This document shows, one piece after another, positions 1-8,930 of a stretch of 64,000 bases of DNA. The stretch lies in NCBI RefSeq assembly GCF_012277275.1, contig NZ_CP051155.1, positions 1,240,001 through 1,304,000 of the forward strand. The letters are read 5' to 3'. The notes beneath the pieces are model-generated. The model did no database searches, was not told the DNA's origin, and worked only from the letters and a program-made list of their open reading frames with translations. Numbering within the stretch: the stretch's first letter is position 1; each line of letters begins with the position of its first letter. This DNA comes from Gephyromycinifex aptenodytis (GTDB lineage Bacteria; Actinomycetota; Actinomycetes; Actinomycetales; Dermatophilaceae). The position numbers were made by a program, and so were the translations under genes.

Positions 1-31
1 CCTTGCGGAACGGATCTGTGGGTCGTCCGAG

Positions 32-60
32 CCGGGGCGGGAGGTCTCCCCCGCCGCCGG
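32..60 (-). terminator. GC-rich hairpin after rpsQ
   Basis: An imperfect GC-rich inverted repeat (CCGGGGCGGGAG against CTCCCCCGCCGCCGG, with a bulge) lies just downstream of rpsQ on the minus strand. It has no U-run, so it may only be an intercistronic structure between rpsQ and the next gene of the cluster, beyond the left edge. Bases 1-74 hold no gene that I can see. Confidence 0.3.
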
Positions 61-74
61 TCTCGAAAGGCTTC

Positions 75-377
75 TTACTTGGCGCGCTCGAGGATCTCCA
101 CGATTCGCCAGCGCTTGGTCGCGGACAGCGGTCGAGTCTCCATAAGGAGAACGCGGTCACCGACACCCGCCTCATTGTTCTCGTCGTGCACCTTCAGTCG
201 GCTCGTGCGCCGCATGACCTTGCCATACAAGGCGTGCTTGACGCGGTCCTCGACCTCGACAACGACGGTTTTATCCATCTTGTCGCTGACGACGTAGCCG
301 CGAGCAGTCTTGCGGTGCGCGCGCTCGGCAGTGGCATCCGCCACGGTGTTCTCCTCCGGGGTCGTGGTCACTGTCAA
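75..377 (-). CDS. rpsQ: 30S ribosomal protein S17
   Basis: Small-subunit protein S17, a primary 16S rRNA binder. The OB-fold core is recognisable from about residue 22 ([19 protein letters not shown]) through [12 protein letters not shown] to [11 protein letters not shown]. The first ~20 residues (Thr/Glu/Ala rich) are an N-terminal extension of a kind seen in actinobacterial S17; 100 aa against ~84 in E. coli. The start codon overlaps the rpmC stop as ATGA, so translation is probably coupled. It is the last gene of the S10 operon in view; rplN would be expected next, outside the window. Confidence 0.97.
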   Translation of the reverse strand: MTVTTTPEENTVADATAERAHRKTARGYVVSDKMDKTVVVEVEDRVKHALYGKVMRRTSRLKVHDENNEAGVGDRVLLMETRPLSATKRWRIVEILERAK

Positions 378-610
378 TTCGCCGCCTTCGGGTCACCGAT
401 GTTGAGCTCGCGCTCACGCATGATCGTGTAAATCCGCGCGATGTCCTTGCGAACGGCGCGAAGCCGTCCGTGGTTCTCGAGCTGACCGGTGGCCGACTGG
501 AAACGCAGGTTGAACAGCTCGCCCTTGGCCTTGCGCAGCTCGTCGACGAGTTTGTCGTCGGACAGCTCACGCAGGTTGTCAGGGGCCATGTCCTTGCTAC
601 CGACCGCCAT
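374..610 (-). CDS. rpmC: 50S ribosomal protein L29
   Basis: Large-subunit protein L29, which lies near the exit tunnel. A short helical-hairpin protein of 78 aa with the family signature [17 protein letters not shown] followed by [15 protein letters not shown] and [10 protein letters not shown]. The start overlaps the rplP stop (TGATG) and its own stop overlaps rpsQ, as expected in the tightly packed S10 operon. The N-terminus [11 protein letters not shown] has a second Met eight residues in, so the exact start is slightly uncertain. Nothing unusual is seen. Confidence 0.97.
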   Translation of the reverse strand: MAVGSKDMAPDNLRELSDDKLVDELRKAKGELFNLRFQSATGQLENHGRLRAVRKDIARIYTIMRERELNIGDPKAAN

Positions 611-1029
611 CAGTTGTCACCACCCTCACGCGCCACGAAGCGGCACTTCATCGGGAGTTTGTGGGTCGCCAGCCGCATTGCTTCACGGGCGACCTCTTCG
701 GAAACGCCGGACAGCTCGAACATGATGCGTCCGGGCTTCACGTTTGCGACCCACCACTCGGGGGAACCCTTACCGGAACCCATGCGGGTTTCAGCAGGCT
801 TCTTGGTCAGCGGACGGTCCGGGTAGATGTTGATCCACACCTTTCCGCCACGCTTGATGTAACGGGTCATAGCGATACGCGCCGACTCGATCTGCCGGTT
901 GGTGACGTAGGCCGGCGTGATCGCCTGGAGACCGTAGTCCCCGAATGCGATCTGGGTGCCGCCCTTGGCCATACCGCGGCGGGTCGGGTGGTGCTGCTTA
1001 CGGTGCTTGACTCGGCGAGGAATCAGCAT
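610..1029 (-). CDS. rplP: 50S ribosomal protein L16
   Basis: Large-subunit protein L16, which lines the A-site tRNA path and central protuberance. The start [19 protein letters not shown] and the internal [19 protein letters not shown] and [13 protein letters not shown] motifs are diagnostic; 139 aa is the usual length. The ATG overlaps the rpsC stop as TGATG and the stop overlaps rpmC, so the gene is translationally coupled on both sides. Confidence 0.98.
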   Translation of the reverse strand: MLIPRRVKHRKQHHPTRRGMAKGGTQIAFGDYGLQAITPAYVTNRQIESARIAMTRYIKRGGKVWINIYPDRPLTKKPAETRMGSGKGSPEWWVANVKPGRIMFELSGVSEEVAREAMRLATHKLPMKCRFVAREGGDN

Positions 1030-1868
1030 CAGGACGCTCCTCCGTCGGTGTTCGCGGGCGCACCGGCCGTTGCGGGTGCACCTGCGGGGGCGGCACCTGC
1101 GTCACGACCGCCGCGGGTAGCGCGCTCGGTACCGGGCCGACGGCCACGGGCGGGGCGGTCGCCCCGGTCAGCGCGGGGACCGCGAGCGGGACGGCTCGGA
1201 GCTGCAGCCTGCTGGGCTGCCAGTTCCTTCGCGGTCATGTCGCCCTTGTAGATCCAAACCTTCACGCCGATGCGGCCGAAGGTGGTGCGGGCCTCGTAGA
1301 AGCCGTAGTCGATCTGCGCACGCAGGGTGTGCAGCGGCACGCGCCCTTCGCGGTAGAACTCCGAGCGGCTCATCTCGGCGCCGCCGAGACGACCCGAACA
1401 CTGCACTCGGATGCCCTTGGCGCCGGCGCGCAACGAGGACTGCATGCCCTTGCGCATCGCACGACGGAAGGAGACACGAGCGCTGAGCTGCTCGGCGATG
1501 CCCTGGGCCACAAGCTGCGCGTCCATCTCGGGGTTCTTGACCTCGAGGATGTTCAGCTGCACCTGCTTGCCCGTGAGCTTCTCCAGCTCGCCGCGGATAC
1601 GGTCTGCCTCGGCGCCGCGGCGACCGATGACGATGCCCGGACGCGCGGTGTGGATGTCGACACGAACGCGATCACGCGTGCGCTCGATTTCGACGCGGCT
1701 GATGCCAGCCCGCTCCATGCCCGTGGACATGAGGCGGCGGATCGCCACGTCTTCCTTGACGTAGTCGCGGTAGCGCTGGCCGACCTTGGTGCTGTCGGCG
1801 AACCAGCGGCTCTTGTGCTCGGTGGTGATACCGAGGCGAAACCCGTGCGGGTTGACCTTCTGACCCAT
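1029..1868 (-). CDS. rpsC: 30S ribosomal protein S3 with Arg/Pro/Ala-rich tail
   Basis: Small-subunit protein S3 at the mRNA entry channel. The N-terminal block [14 protein letters not shown], the KH domain ([19 protein letters not shown], about residues 77-95) and the C-terminal domain ending near VWIYKGDM are all present. After about residue 215 the protein continues as a low-complexity tail rich in Ala, Pro, Arg and Gly, bringing it to 279 aa against 233 in E. coli; such tails are known in actinobacterial S3. The start overlaps the rplV stop (TAATG). The tail is probably unstructured RNA-binding sequence (inference). Confidence 0.98.
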   Translation of the reverse strand: MGQKVNPHGFRLGITTEHKSRWFADSTKVGQRYRDYVKEDVAIRRLMSTGMERAGISRVEIERTRDRVRVDIHTARPGIVIGRRGAEADRIRGELEKLTGKQVQLNILEVKNPEMDAQLVAQGIAEQLSARVSFRRAMRKGMQSSLRAGAKGIRVQCSGRLGGAEMSRSEFYREGRVPLHTLRAQIDYGFYEARTTFGRIGVKVWIYKGDMTAKELAAQQAAAPSRPARGPRADRGDRPARGRRPGTERATRGGRDAGAAPAGAPATAGAPANTDGGAS

Positions 1869-2242
1869 TAGCGGGTGCCTCCCTTGCTGGACGTCGACGG
1901 CTGAGCGACGTGGACCGTGATGTGGCTCGTGCGCTTCAGGATCTTGTAAGCCCGACCCTGTGCACGCGGCTGGAACCGCTTCATGGTCGGTCCCTCGTCG
2001 ACGTAGGCCTCACTGACGACGAGCTGACGCTCATCGAACGGCAGCGACTCCTTGTCGGCCTTGACCCGTGCGTTGGCGATGGCACTAGCCAGAACCTTGT
2101 ACACGGGGTCACTGGCCGACTGCGGCGCGAACTGCAGAACAGCAAGGGCTTCACTCGCCTGCTTGCCACGGATGAGGTTCACGACGCGGCGCGCCTTCAT
2201 GGGCGTGACGCGAACTCCGCGCGCCTGCGCCTTGGCTTCCAT
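1868..2242 (-). CDS. rplV: 50S ribosomal protein L22
   Basis: Large-subunit protein L22, whose beta-hairpin lines the exit tunnel. The motifs [18 protein letters not shown] and [19 protein letters not shown] are typical and the length (124 aa) is normal. I start it at MEAKAQARG (2242) because AGAAGG lies about eight bases upstream and other actinobacterial L22 proteins begin there. An in-frame ATG 24 bases further out (2266) overlaps the rpsS stop and cannot be excluded. The tunnel loop shows no obvious insertion. Confidence 0.96.
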   Translation of the reverse strand: MEAKAQARGVRVTPMKARRVVNLIRGKQASEALAVLQFAPQSASDPVYKVLASAIANARVKADKESLPFDERQLVVSEAYVDEGPTMKRFQPRAQGRAYKILKRTSHITVHVAQPSTSSKGGTR

Positions 2243-2265
2243 CACGTTTCCCTTCTCGGTGGACA

Positions 2266-2547
2266 TCAGCGACGACGCCCCTTCTTGTCATCCTTGATGT
2301 GCCCCTTGAATGTGCGCGTCGGGGCGAATTCGCCGAGCTTGTGCCCGACCATCGCTTCGGTGACGAACACCGGGACGTGCTTGCGACCGTCATGTACGGC
2401 GAAAGTGTGGCCGAGGAAGTCCGGTGCAATGACCGAACGACGTGACCAGGTCTTGATGACGTTCTTGCTGCCCGCTTCGTTTTGGGCGTCCACCTTTTTC
2501 TGCAGGTGGCCGTCGATGAAGGGACCCTTTTTCAGGCTGCGTGGCAT
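2266..2547 (-). CDS. rpsS: 30S ribosomal protein S19
   Basis: Small-subunit protein S19 of the 30S head. It starts [19 protein letters not shown] and carries [20 protein letters not shown] and [15 protein letters not shown], all family hallmarks, in 93 aa. It lies 15 bases after rplB and 0-23 bases before rplV, depending on the L22 start. Standard S10-operon member. Confidence 0.98.
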   Translation of the reverse strand: MPRSLKKGPFIDGHLQKKVDAQNEAGSKNVIKTWSRRSVIAPDFLGHTFAVHDGRKHVPVFVTEAMVGHKLGEFAPTRTFKGHIKDDKKGRRR

Positions 2548-2562
2548 CTCGTAGGGCTCCTA

Positions 2563-3399
2563 TCAGCGCTTCTTGCCAGTACGACGGCGACGCACAATGA
2601 GCTTGTCGCTCTCCTTGTTCGGGTGCCGGGTACGGCCCTCAGGCTGACCCCAGGGGCTAACCGGGTGCCGGCCACCAGACGTGCGCCCTTCACCACCACC
2701 GTGCGGGTGGTCGACCGGGTTCATAACGACACCGCGGACCGTGGGGCGCTTACCCTTCCAGCGCATACGGCCGGCCTTGCCCCAGTTGATGTTGCTCTGC
2801 TCGGCGTTACCGACCTCACCGATGGTGGCGCGGCAGCGAACGTCGACGTTGCGAATCTCACCGGAGGGCATACGCAACTGGGCGTAGCGGCCTTCCTTGG
2901 CGACCAACTGCACACGCGCACCGGCACTGCGGGCGATCTTCGCGCCGCCACCGGGCCGAAGCTCGATCGCGTGGATGACCGTACCCACCGGGATGTTGCG
3001 CATCGGCAGGTTGTTACCGGGCTTGATGTCGGCGCTGGGGCCGTTCTCGATCCGGTCGCCCTGCTTGAGGCGGTTCGGCGCGATGATGTAACGCTTCTCG
3101 CCATCGGCGTAGTGCAGAAGCGCGATCCGGGCGGTGCGGTTGGGGTCGTACTCGATGTGAGCGACCTTGGCCGGGATGCCGTCCTTGTCATTACGACGGA
3201 AGTCGATGACTCGGTAGGCGCGCTTGTGGCCACCACCGATGTGGCGGGTCGTGATACGACCCTGGTTGTTTCGTCCACCCGACTTGGCGAGCGGACGCAC
3301 CAGGGACTTCTCGGGCTCGGAGCGCGTGACTTCAACGAAGTCCGCCACGCTCGACCCGCGACGTCCCGGCGTCGTCGGCTTGTATTTGCGGATACCCAT
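2563..3399 (-). CDS. rplB: 50S ribosomal protein L2
   Basis: Large-subunit protein L2, needed for subunit joining and close to the peptidyl transferase centre. It starts [20 protein letters not shown], contains the RNA-binding [18 protein letters not shown] block and ends with the conserved [15 protein letters not shown] loop (about residues 225-239) whose histidine is universally conserved. 278 aa, the usual length. A 50-base gap separates it from rplW upstream. Confidence 0.98.
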   Translation of the reverse strand: MGIRKYKPTTPGRRGSSVADFVEVTRSEPEKSLVRPLAKSGGRNNQGRITTRHIGGGHKRAYRVIDFRRNDKDGIPAKVAHIEYDPNRTARIALLHYADGEKRYIIAPNRLKQGDRIENGPSADIKPGNNLPMRNIPVGTVIHAIELRPGGGAKIARSAGARVQLVAKEGRYAQLRMPSGEIRNVDVRCRATIGEVGNAEQSNINWGKAGRMRWKGKRPTVRGVVMNPVDHPHGGGEGRTSGGRHPVSPWGQPEGRTRHPNKESDKLIVRRRRTGKKR

Positions 3400-3449
3400 G
3401 CTCTAGTTCCTCGGTTCCCTGTCGATTCGATCGATGATCAGCGCCGGCC

Positions 3450-3749
3450 TCAGGCCGTTCCGCCGAACACGTCGATCGAGCCTTCCTTGAGGGTGACGAT
3501 GGCGCGCTTGGTGTCCTTGCGCTTACCAGTGCCGAACCGAGTCCGACGGGTTTTGCCGACGCGGTTCATCGTGTTGATGGACTGGACCTTGACGCCGAAA
3601 ACCGTCTCGACCGCGATCTTGATCTCGGTCTTGTTGGCTCGCGGGTCAACGAGGAAGGTGTACTTCCCCTCGTCCATCAGGGTGTAGGACTTCTCAGAGA
3701 CCACCGGCGCGAAGATCACGTCGCGGGGGTCCTTACCGGGGGCGCTCAC
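3450..3749 (-). CDS. rplW: 50S ribosomal protein L23
   Basis: Large-subunit protein L23, the docking site for SRP and trigger factor at the tunnel exit. The 99-aa product starts with [19 protein letters not shown] and contains [20 protein letters not shown] and [11 protein letters not shown], as expected. The start overlaps the end of rplD by four bases, again suggesting translational coupling. Confidence 0.97.
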   Translation of the reverse strand: MSAPGKDPRDVIFAPVVSEKSYTLMDEGKYTFLVDPRANKTEIKIAVETVFGVKVQSINTMNRVGKTRRTRFGTGKRKDTKRAIVTLKEGSIDVFGGTA

Positions 3750-4414
3750 TTGGCCACCTCCTGCGCGTTGTCGACGGTCACGCCGGCCTTGCCGCCAGCG
3801 AGGAAGGCCGCGAAGGCACCCTCGGTGAAGACGATGTCGTCGGCGCAGAGAACGTCGTAGGTGTTGAGCTGGTCAGCCCACAGCACGTGCACGTTGGCGA
3901 TGTTGCGCACAGAGCGCTCCGTCACCGTGTCGTCCCGCTCAGTCACGACCAAGAGGTTGCGACGCTGGGTGAGCGAGCCGAGCAGGACCGCCGCGGCCTT
4001 GGCCGAGGGGACATCCCCCTGGGTTACCCCAGTGATGATGTGCACCCGGTTGTGACGCGCCCGATCGGACAGAGCGCCGCGCAGAGCGGCCGCCTTCATC
4101 TTCTTGGGGGTGCGCTGGCTGTAGTCGCGCGGCTGCGGGCCGTGGACGATGCCACCACCTGCGAACTGAGGCGCGCGGATCGAACCCTGACGGGCGCGAC
4201 CGGTGCCCTTCTGGCGGTAAGGCTTGCGGCCACCGCCACGCACGTCGGCGCGGGTCTTGGTGGAGTGCGTGCCCTGGCGTGCCGCCGCGAGCTGCGCGAC
4301 AACCACCTGGTGGATCAGGGGCACGTTGGTCTGGACGTCGAAGATCTCCGCGGGGAGCTCGGCCTGACGGCCGGCGGCGGAGCCCGTGGCGTCGATGATG
4401 TCGATCGTCGTCAT
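3746..4414 (-). CDS. rplD: 50S ribosomal protein L4
   Basis: Large-subunit protein L4; in some bacteria it also autoregulates the S10 operon. The conserved tunnel-loop block [20 protein letters not shown] followed by [15 protein letters not shown] is present, then [18 protein letters not shown] near the C-terminus. I use the ATG at 4414 ([11 protein letters not shown], 222 aa). The longer open frame upstream is rplC sequence read in another frame. Five bases separate it from the rplC stop. Confidence 0.97.
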   Translation of the reverse strand: MTTIDIIDATGSAAGRQAELPAEIFDVQTNVPLIHQVVVAQLAAARQGTHSTKTRADVRGGGRKPYRQKGTGRARQGSIRAPQFAGGGIVHGPQPRDYSQRTPKKMKAAALRGALSDRARHNRVHIITGVTQGDVPSAKAAAVLLGSLTQRRNLLVVTERDDTVTERSVRNIANVHVLWADQLNTYDVLCADDIVFTEGAFAAFLAGGKAGVTVDNAQEVAK

Positions 4415-4419
4415 GTGGG

Positions 4420-5085
4420 TCACGCTCCCTTGAGCGCGGTGCGAACGAGGACGACTGCGCCGCGGGGGCCGGGAACGGCACCCTTGATGAGCAGCAGACC
4501 CTTTTCCGCGTCGACCGCGTGAATGAGCAGGTTCTGGGTCGTCTGACGCACGCCGCCCATGCGGCCGGCCATGCGGTGACCCTTGAAAACGCGGCCAGGC
4601 GTGGCGCAAGCGCCGATCGAACCCGGCTTGCGGTGGTTGCGGTGCGCACCGTGCGAGGCGCCGACGCCGTGGAAGCCGTGACGCTTCATAACACCGGCGA
4701 AGCCCTTGCCCTTGGTGCGTCCGACGACGTCGACGCGCGTTCCGGCCTCGAACAGCTCAGCCGTGATTTCTTGCCCCGGGGCGAAGTTGGCGGCCTCGGA
4801 GGTACGCAGTTCGACGAGGTGACGGCGCGGCGTGACGCCGGCCTTCTCGAAGTGCCCGCTCATCGGCTGGTTGACCTTACGCGGGTCAATCGCGCCGAAG
4901 GCGATCTGGATCGCGTTGTAGCCGTCAGTAGCCGCATCGCGGACCTGCGTAACAACGCACGGACCCGCCTTGATGACGGTCACCGGAACGAGGCGATTAT
5001 CGGCGTCCCATACCTGGGTCATGCCGAGCTTCTCGCCCAGCACACCGGTGATGGCGCGCTCGGTGGTGGATGGAGTGCTAGTCAT
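4420..5085 (-). CDS. rplC: 50S ribosomal protein L3
   Basis: Large-subunit protein L3, an early 23S rRNA binder near the peptidyl transferase centre. The motifs [17 protein letters not shown] and [18 protein letters not shown] followed by [20 protein letters not shown] are characteristic, in 221 aa. The start at 5085 ([12 protein letters not shown]) is preceded by AGGGCAGGG and lies 14 bases after rpsJ; an ATG six codons further out has no better signal. Confidence 0.97.
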   Translation of the reverse strand: MTSTPSTTERAITGVLGEKLGMTQVWDADNRLVPVTVIKAGPCVVTQVRDAATDGYNAIQIAFGAIDPRKVNQPMSGHFEKAGVTPRRHLVELRTSEAANFAPGQEITAELFEAGTRVDVVGRTKGKGFAGVMKRHGFHGVGASHGAHRNHRKPGSIGACATPGRVFKGHRMAGRMGGVRQTTQNLLIHAVDAEKGLLLIKGAVPGPRGAVVLVRTALKGA

Positions 5086-5099
5086 GTCCGACCCTGCCC

Positions 5100-5408
5100 T
5101 CAAAGCTTGATCTCGATGTTGACGTCCGCCGGCAGGTCGAGTCGCATGAGCGAGTCAACAGCCTTCGGCGTCGGGTCCACGATGTCGATGAGGCGCTTGT
5201 GCGTGCGCATCTCGAAGTGTTCGCGGCTGTCCTTGTACTTGTGGGGCGACCGGATGACGACGAAGACGTTCTTCTCCGTCGGCAGCGGCACCGGACCGAC
5301 CACGGTCGCGCCTGCGCGCTCTACCGTGTCGACAATTTTGCGCGCCGAGCTGTCGATGACCTCGTGGTCGTACGACTTAAGCCGGATGCGGATCTTCTGT
5401 CCCGCCAT
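5100..5408 (-). CDS. rpsJ: 30S ribosomal protein S10
   Basis: Small-subunit protein S10, also the NusE partner of NusB and NusG in antitermination. Exactly 102 aa from [19 protein letters not shown] to the end, with [20 protein letters not shown] and [12 protein letters not shown]. The ATG at 5408 is chosen because it gives the universal N-terminus. First gene of the S10 operon; the promoter should lie in the following ~400 bases but I could not fix it. Confidence 0.98.
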   Translation of the reverse strand: MAGQKIRIRLKSYDHEVIDSSARKIVDTVERAGATVVGPVPLPTEKNVFVVIRSPHKYKDSREHFEMRTHKRLIDIVDPTPKAVDSLMRLDLPADVNIEIKL

Positions 5409-5804
5409 CGCTTCGTCAGACTCTCTTCCTGGTCGTTCCACTACGGATCCGGTTGAGGCGCCGACCCCCGCGGTCGGGTGTGTCGCGCCCGTCGCGGTGA
5501 TCCAGGCACAGAGATATCCCCTGCGCCCCGGATCGGGGTTTGGTCGCCCGGTGTGAACCGGAGCTGGTCCTTTGGCTTACGAGGGTGCCCCAGTTCGTGG
5601 ACGGATCCACGTGCTAGTCACCTCTCGCGAGGGACGACAGCGTGCACACGCAATGGAGCACGTCGCCGTCAAGCAACCTGTCCATAGTGCCAGAGGCTCG
5701 GCACTAGAACCAAATCGCCACCTCAACGACCCCGGATGGCCCGACGGCGGACACCTCATTCACCCTCTCGGCTCATAACGAACCAGAGGGTGACGCCCCG
5801 GGAC
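5409..5804. other. Intergenic region upstream of the S10 operon
   Basis: About 400 bases without a convincing gene on either strand. Two inverted repeats stand out: TAGTGCC at 5685-5691 against GGCACTA at 5700-5706, and CACCCTCT at 5761-5768 against AGAGGGTG at 5785-5792. The minus strand has a TTGACG (5667-5672) but no matching TANNNT at the right spacing, so I do not call a promoter. The region must carry the S10 promoter and a leader of up to about 300 nt. Confidence 0.5.
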
Positions 5805-5841
5805 GCCGCTGGGCCGCCACCCGAGGTGGCGGCCCAGCGGC
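5805..5841 (-). terminator. Hairpin terminator of the enoyl-CoA hydratase gene
   Basis: A perfect 17-bp inverted repeat (GCCGCTGGGCCGCCACC, loop of three bases, then its complement) begins 10 bases beyond the stop codon of the enoyl-CoA hydratase gene. There is no U-run, which is common for actinobacterial terminators. It separates that gene from the S10 operon. Confidence 0.75.
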
Positions 5842-5850
5842 GGTGCAGAA

Positions 5851-6660
5851 TCAGCGTCCGGGAAAAGTGGGCTTCTCCTTAGCGATGAAGGCCCGCACGC
5901 CCTCAGCCTTGTCAGCGGTCTCGAATGCATCGTGGAAAGCCGTGGCTTCCAGGTCGCAGCCCTGGGCTGTGGTCATGGTTGCCGAGGCGTCCAGAAGCCG
6001 CTTGCACGAGGCGATCGCTACCGGCGACTTGCCGGCCAACTCCGCCGCCAGGGCCTTCGCCCCCGCCAGGAGCGCTGCGGGGTCGTCGAAGAGCGCGTTC
6101 ACCAAACCGATGCGGTAGGCCTCCTCGGCCTTGATCGCGCGCCCGGTGTAGATGAGCTCGCGAGCCATCCCGATCCCCACCCGCTGGGTGAGGCGTACCG
6201 AGCCGCCGAAACCAGGCACCAACCCGAGGTTGACCTCAGGTTGGCCGAACTTGGCGTTCTTGCTGGCGTAGATCATGTCGCAGGCCATCGCCAACTCGCA
6301 CCCACCACCGAGGGCAAAGCCGTTGACCGCCGCGATGACCGGCACCGGCAGCGCTTCGAGGCGCAGGGTGACTTCCTGCATGCGGCGGCTGTAGGCCTCC
6401 CCCTGGGCTGCCTCCATCCCGTTCATCTCCACGATGTCGGCCCCCGCGACGAAAGCCTTCTCCCCGGCGCCGGTGATGATGAGCGCGCGCACCGGCCAGT
6501 TGCCGTCCTGGCCCATCGTGGCCAGTTTGTCCGTCAGCGCCCACAGATCCTCCACCACGGCGCCGGCAAGCGCGTTGAGCACCTCCGGACGGTTGATGGT
6601 GACGATCAGAGCCTGGTCCTCCTGCTCGACCAGCAGAGTCTCGTAGCTGCCGAATTCCAT
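5851..6660 (-). CDS. Enoyl-CoA hydratase
   Basis: Crotonase-family enzyme that hydrates 2-enoyl-CoA in fatty-acid beta-oxidation. At 269 aa it has the oxyanion-hole motif AFVAGADIVEMN (about residues 67-78) and both catalytic glutamates, in GGGCELAMACD and in FGQPEVNLGLVPGFGG. The start at 6660 has AAGGAG six bases upstream; the longer frame is not supported. It sits alone between the tuf/lipoprotein block and the S10 operon, a position unrelated to translation, and has its own terminator. Confidence 0.92.
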   Translation of the reverse strand: MEFGSYETLLVEQEDQALIVTINRPEVLNALAGAVVEDLWALTDKLATMGQDGNWPVRALIITGAGEKAFVAGADIVEMNGMEAAQGEAYSRRMQEVTLRLEALPVPVIAAVNGFALGGGCELAMACDMIYASKNAKFGQPEVNLGLVPGFGGSVRLTQRVGIGMARELIYTGRAIKAEEAYRIGLVNALFDDPAALLAGAKALAAELAGKSPVAIASCKRLLDASATMTTAQGCDLEATAFHDAFETADKAEGVRAFIAKEKPTFPGR

Positions 6661-6819
6661 GGGTTCTCCTTGCTCGCAATCGTGGGCGCCCAGTCCACGC
6701 CCCACGTTAGACGGACTTGCCCGTGCCGGCTTAGAAAGGCGACTGCCACCTAGTGCCTGGGCCGGCCGCCGTAGCTCAGGAAAGCAGCACACCAGGTGGT
6801 GAGCGCCCTAGCGGCCCGG

Positions 6820-7329
6820 CTAGCCCACATCCAGGACGTCTCCAGGGTTGCAGCCGGCAAACACAGTCTGTGGGTACCCCACCGCAGGGCGCTCCGGCTC
6901 CAGGTACCACCCCTTTTTCAGGAAAGCGAAGGCCGCGTGACACAGGAACTGATCGCGCATACCCGGAGTGTCCGCTTCGGGAACCGAGGCCAGTACCCGG
7001 CGCCAAGCCTCCTCGTGCACCGGCTTCTCCCGGGAGTCGCGAAGGGCTTGCGAGGGGGTGACCACCAGCGCCCGAACGCCCTCCCGCTGCACCCACCGCG
7101 CCTCTGCCACCAGCACGTCGTTCGGAGCCGCTGCGAAGCTACTCTCCCCCGCCGCGGTAGCCACTGGGCTCTCCCCCGCCGCGGTGACCTCGACGCTCCC
7201 CTTGGGCGGGCCGCTGGAGCTGTCAGGACCGCCATGTGGTGACCCGGACAGGCTCGGAACCGAGCCCGGCTCGACATCACAGCCGGTCAGCCCCGCAGCC
7301 AGCAGAGCGAAAGCAATACCGATCCGCAT
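6820..7329 (-). CDS. Putative secreted lipoprotein, unknown function
   Basis: A 169-aa product with a short basic start (MRIGIA), a hydrophobic stretch and the lipobox LTGC at about residues 13-16, so it should be lipid-anchored outside the membrane. The mature part opens with a Ser/Pro/Gly-rich linker, followed by a compact region with AEARWVQREGVRALVVTPS and DQFLCHAAFAFLKKGWYLEP. The latter resembles the small DUF-type domains of actinobacterial envelope proteins, but I do not recognise a family. A GTG five codons upstream is an alternative start. It lies between the echA-like gene and tuf. Confidence 0.7.
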   Translation of the reverse strand: MRIGIAFALLAAGLTGCDVEPGSVPSLSGSPHGGPDSSSGPPKGSVEVTAAGESPVATAAGESSFAAAPNDVLVAEARWVQREGVRALVVTPSQALRDSREKPVHEEAWRRVLASVPEADTPGMRDQFLCHAAFAFLKKGWYLEPERPAVGYPQTVFAGCNPGDVLDVG

Positions 7330-7533
7330 ACCGCGCTGACCCACCCTCACCCCCGCATACTCCGATTCCCACCTGCTCACTGCCTGAACACTCCCTGCAG
7401 ATTCGCTGCCCAGTCCGCCCGGGTGAACCTGGACCAGACGTCCGGCCTCTCACGCTTCCCTCCCCCCGGCAGGTCCATGAGCGGGACCCGCGAGTCCGGG
7501 GCACCCCCTACCTGGCACCTCCCAGACATGACA

Positions 7534-7568
7534 GTGGGGGTTCGAGCCGTATCGGCTCGAACCCCCAC
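7534..7568 (-). terminator. Hairpin terminator of tuf
   Basis: Perfect 15-bp inverted repeat (GTGGGGGTTCGAGCC, five-base loop GTATC, complement) about 50 bases past the tuf stop codon on the minus strand. No U-run follows. It closes the rpsL-rpsG-fusA-tuf unit; the 290-base gap to the lipoprotein gene holds no other feature that I can see. Confidence 0.75.
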
Positions 7569-7619
7569 CCGGTCACGTTCTGCCGCTAAGCGGCAGCGCG
7601 TGAGTCGTCTAGCAATGGG

Positions 7620-8813
7620 TCACTTGATGATCTTGGTGACCCGGCCGGCGCCCACAGTGCGTCCACCCTCACGGATAGCGAACTTGAGGCCCTCTTCCAT
7701 CGCGATGGGCTGAATGAGGTCGACCTTCATGTCGGTGTTGTCACCGGGCATGACCATCTCGGTGCCCTCGGGCAACTGCACAACGCCCGTCACGTCCGTG
7801 GTACGGAAGTAGAACTGCGGGCGGTAGTTGTCGTAGAACGGCGTGTGACGGCCACCCTCGTCCTTGGACAGGATGTAGACCTGGCCCTCGAACTCGGTGT
7901 GCGGGGTGATCGAGCCCGGCTTGCAGATGACCTGCCCGCGCTCGACGTCCTCGCGCTTGGTGCCACGAAGCAGCAGACCGACGTTCTCGCCAGCGCGACC
8001 CTCATCGAGGAGCTTGCGGAACATCTCGATGCCCGTGACGGTCGTCTTGGACGAACCCTCGCGGATACCGACGATCTCGATCTCCTCGTTGACCTTGAGG
8101 ATGCCGCGCTCGATACGGCCGGTGACGACCGTGCCACGACCGGTGATCGTGAAGACGTCCTCAACGGGCATAAGGAACGGCTTGTCGATGTCGCGCTCCG
8201 GCTGCGGAATCGCTTCGTCGACGGCGTTCATGAGCTCGATAATGCTCTCGGCCCACTTCTCGTCACCCTCAAGAGCCTTCAGCGCCGAGACCTTGACGAC
8301 CGGAAGGTCGTCGCCGGGGAACTCGTAGCTCGAGAGAAGCTCACGAACCTCCATCTCGACGAGTTCGAGGATTTCCTCGTCGTCGACCATGTCGGTCTTG
8401 TTGAGCGCAACGACGATGGCGGGAACGCCAACCTGGCGAGCCAGGAGGACGTGCTCCTTCGTCTGCGGCATCGGGCCATCCGTAGCCGCCACCACGAGAA
8501 TCGCACCGTCCATCTGCGCCGCACCCGTGATCATGTTCTTCACGTAGTCGGCGTGTCCGGGGCAGTCGACGTGAGCGTAGTGACGCTCTTCCGTCTGGTA
8601 CTCGATGTGCGAGATCGAGATGGTGATACCGCGCTGCTTCTCCTCGGGTGCCTTGTCGATCTCGTCGAAAGGCGTGAAGGGGTTAAGGTCCGGGTACTTG
8701 TCGTGCAGGACCTTGGAGATCGCAGCTGTCAGCGTCGTCTTACCGTGGTCAATGTGACCAATGGTGCCGATGTTGACGTGCGGCTTGGTCCGCTCGAACT
8801 TCGCCTTCGCCAC
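7620..8813 (-). CDS. tuf: Elongation factor Tu
   Basis: GTPase that delivers aminoacyl-tRNA to the ribosome. All G motifs are present: GHIDHGKTT (P-loop, about residues 18-26), the switch region [18 protein letters not shown] and the SAL motif, followed by beta-barrel domains 2 and 3. It is 397 aa and ends [11 protein letters not shown]. The start codon is GTG, with a strong AGGAGG eight bases upstream. It lies 117 bases after fusA as the last gene of the str operon; only one copy occurs in this window. Confidence 0.99.
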   Translation of the reverse strand: MAKAKFERTKPHVNIGTIGHIDHGKTTLTAAISKVLHDKYPDLNPFTPFDEIDKAPEEKQRGITISISHIEYQTEERHYAHVDCPGHADYVKNMITGAAQMDGAILVVAATDGPMPQTKEHVLLARQVGVPAIVVALNKTDMVDDEEILELVEMEVRELLSSYEFPGDDLPVVKVSALKALEGDEKWAESIIELMNAVDEAIPQPERDIDKPFLMPVEDVFTITGRGTVVTGRIERGILKVNEEIEIVGIREGSSKTTVTGIEMFRKLLDEGRAGENVGLLLRGTKREDVERGQVICKPGSITPHTEFEGQVYILSKDEGGRHTPFYDNYRPQFYFRTTDVTGVVQLPEGTEMVMPGDNTDMKVDLIQPIAMEEGLKFAIREGGRTVGAGRVTKIIK

Positions 8814-8930
8814 TGTTGTCCTCCTGGTGGACTTGGTGTGTAACGCCGCATGCCCGAGAGGGGTGTGGCGCGTTGTGGATATTTATTGCGGTGTGATCAC
8901 GAAGAGGCTTGACGGGTGAGTGTACCCGCC

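Noticed and set aside
5643-5672. TTGACG as -35 of the S10 promoter
   Set aside because: No TANNNT at 16-19 bases downstream on the minus strand; left uncalled.
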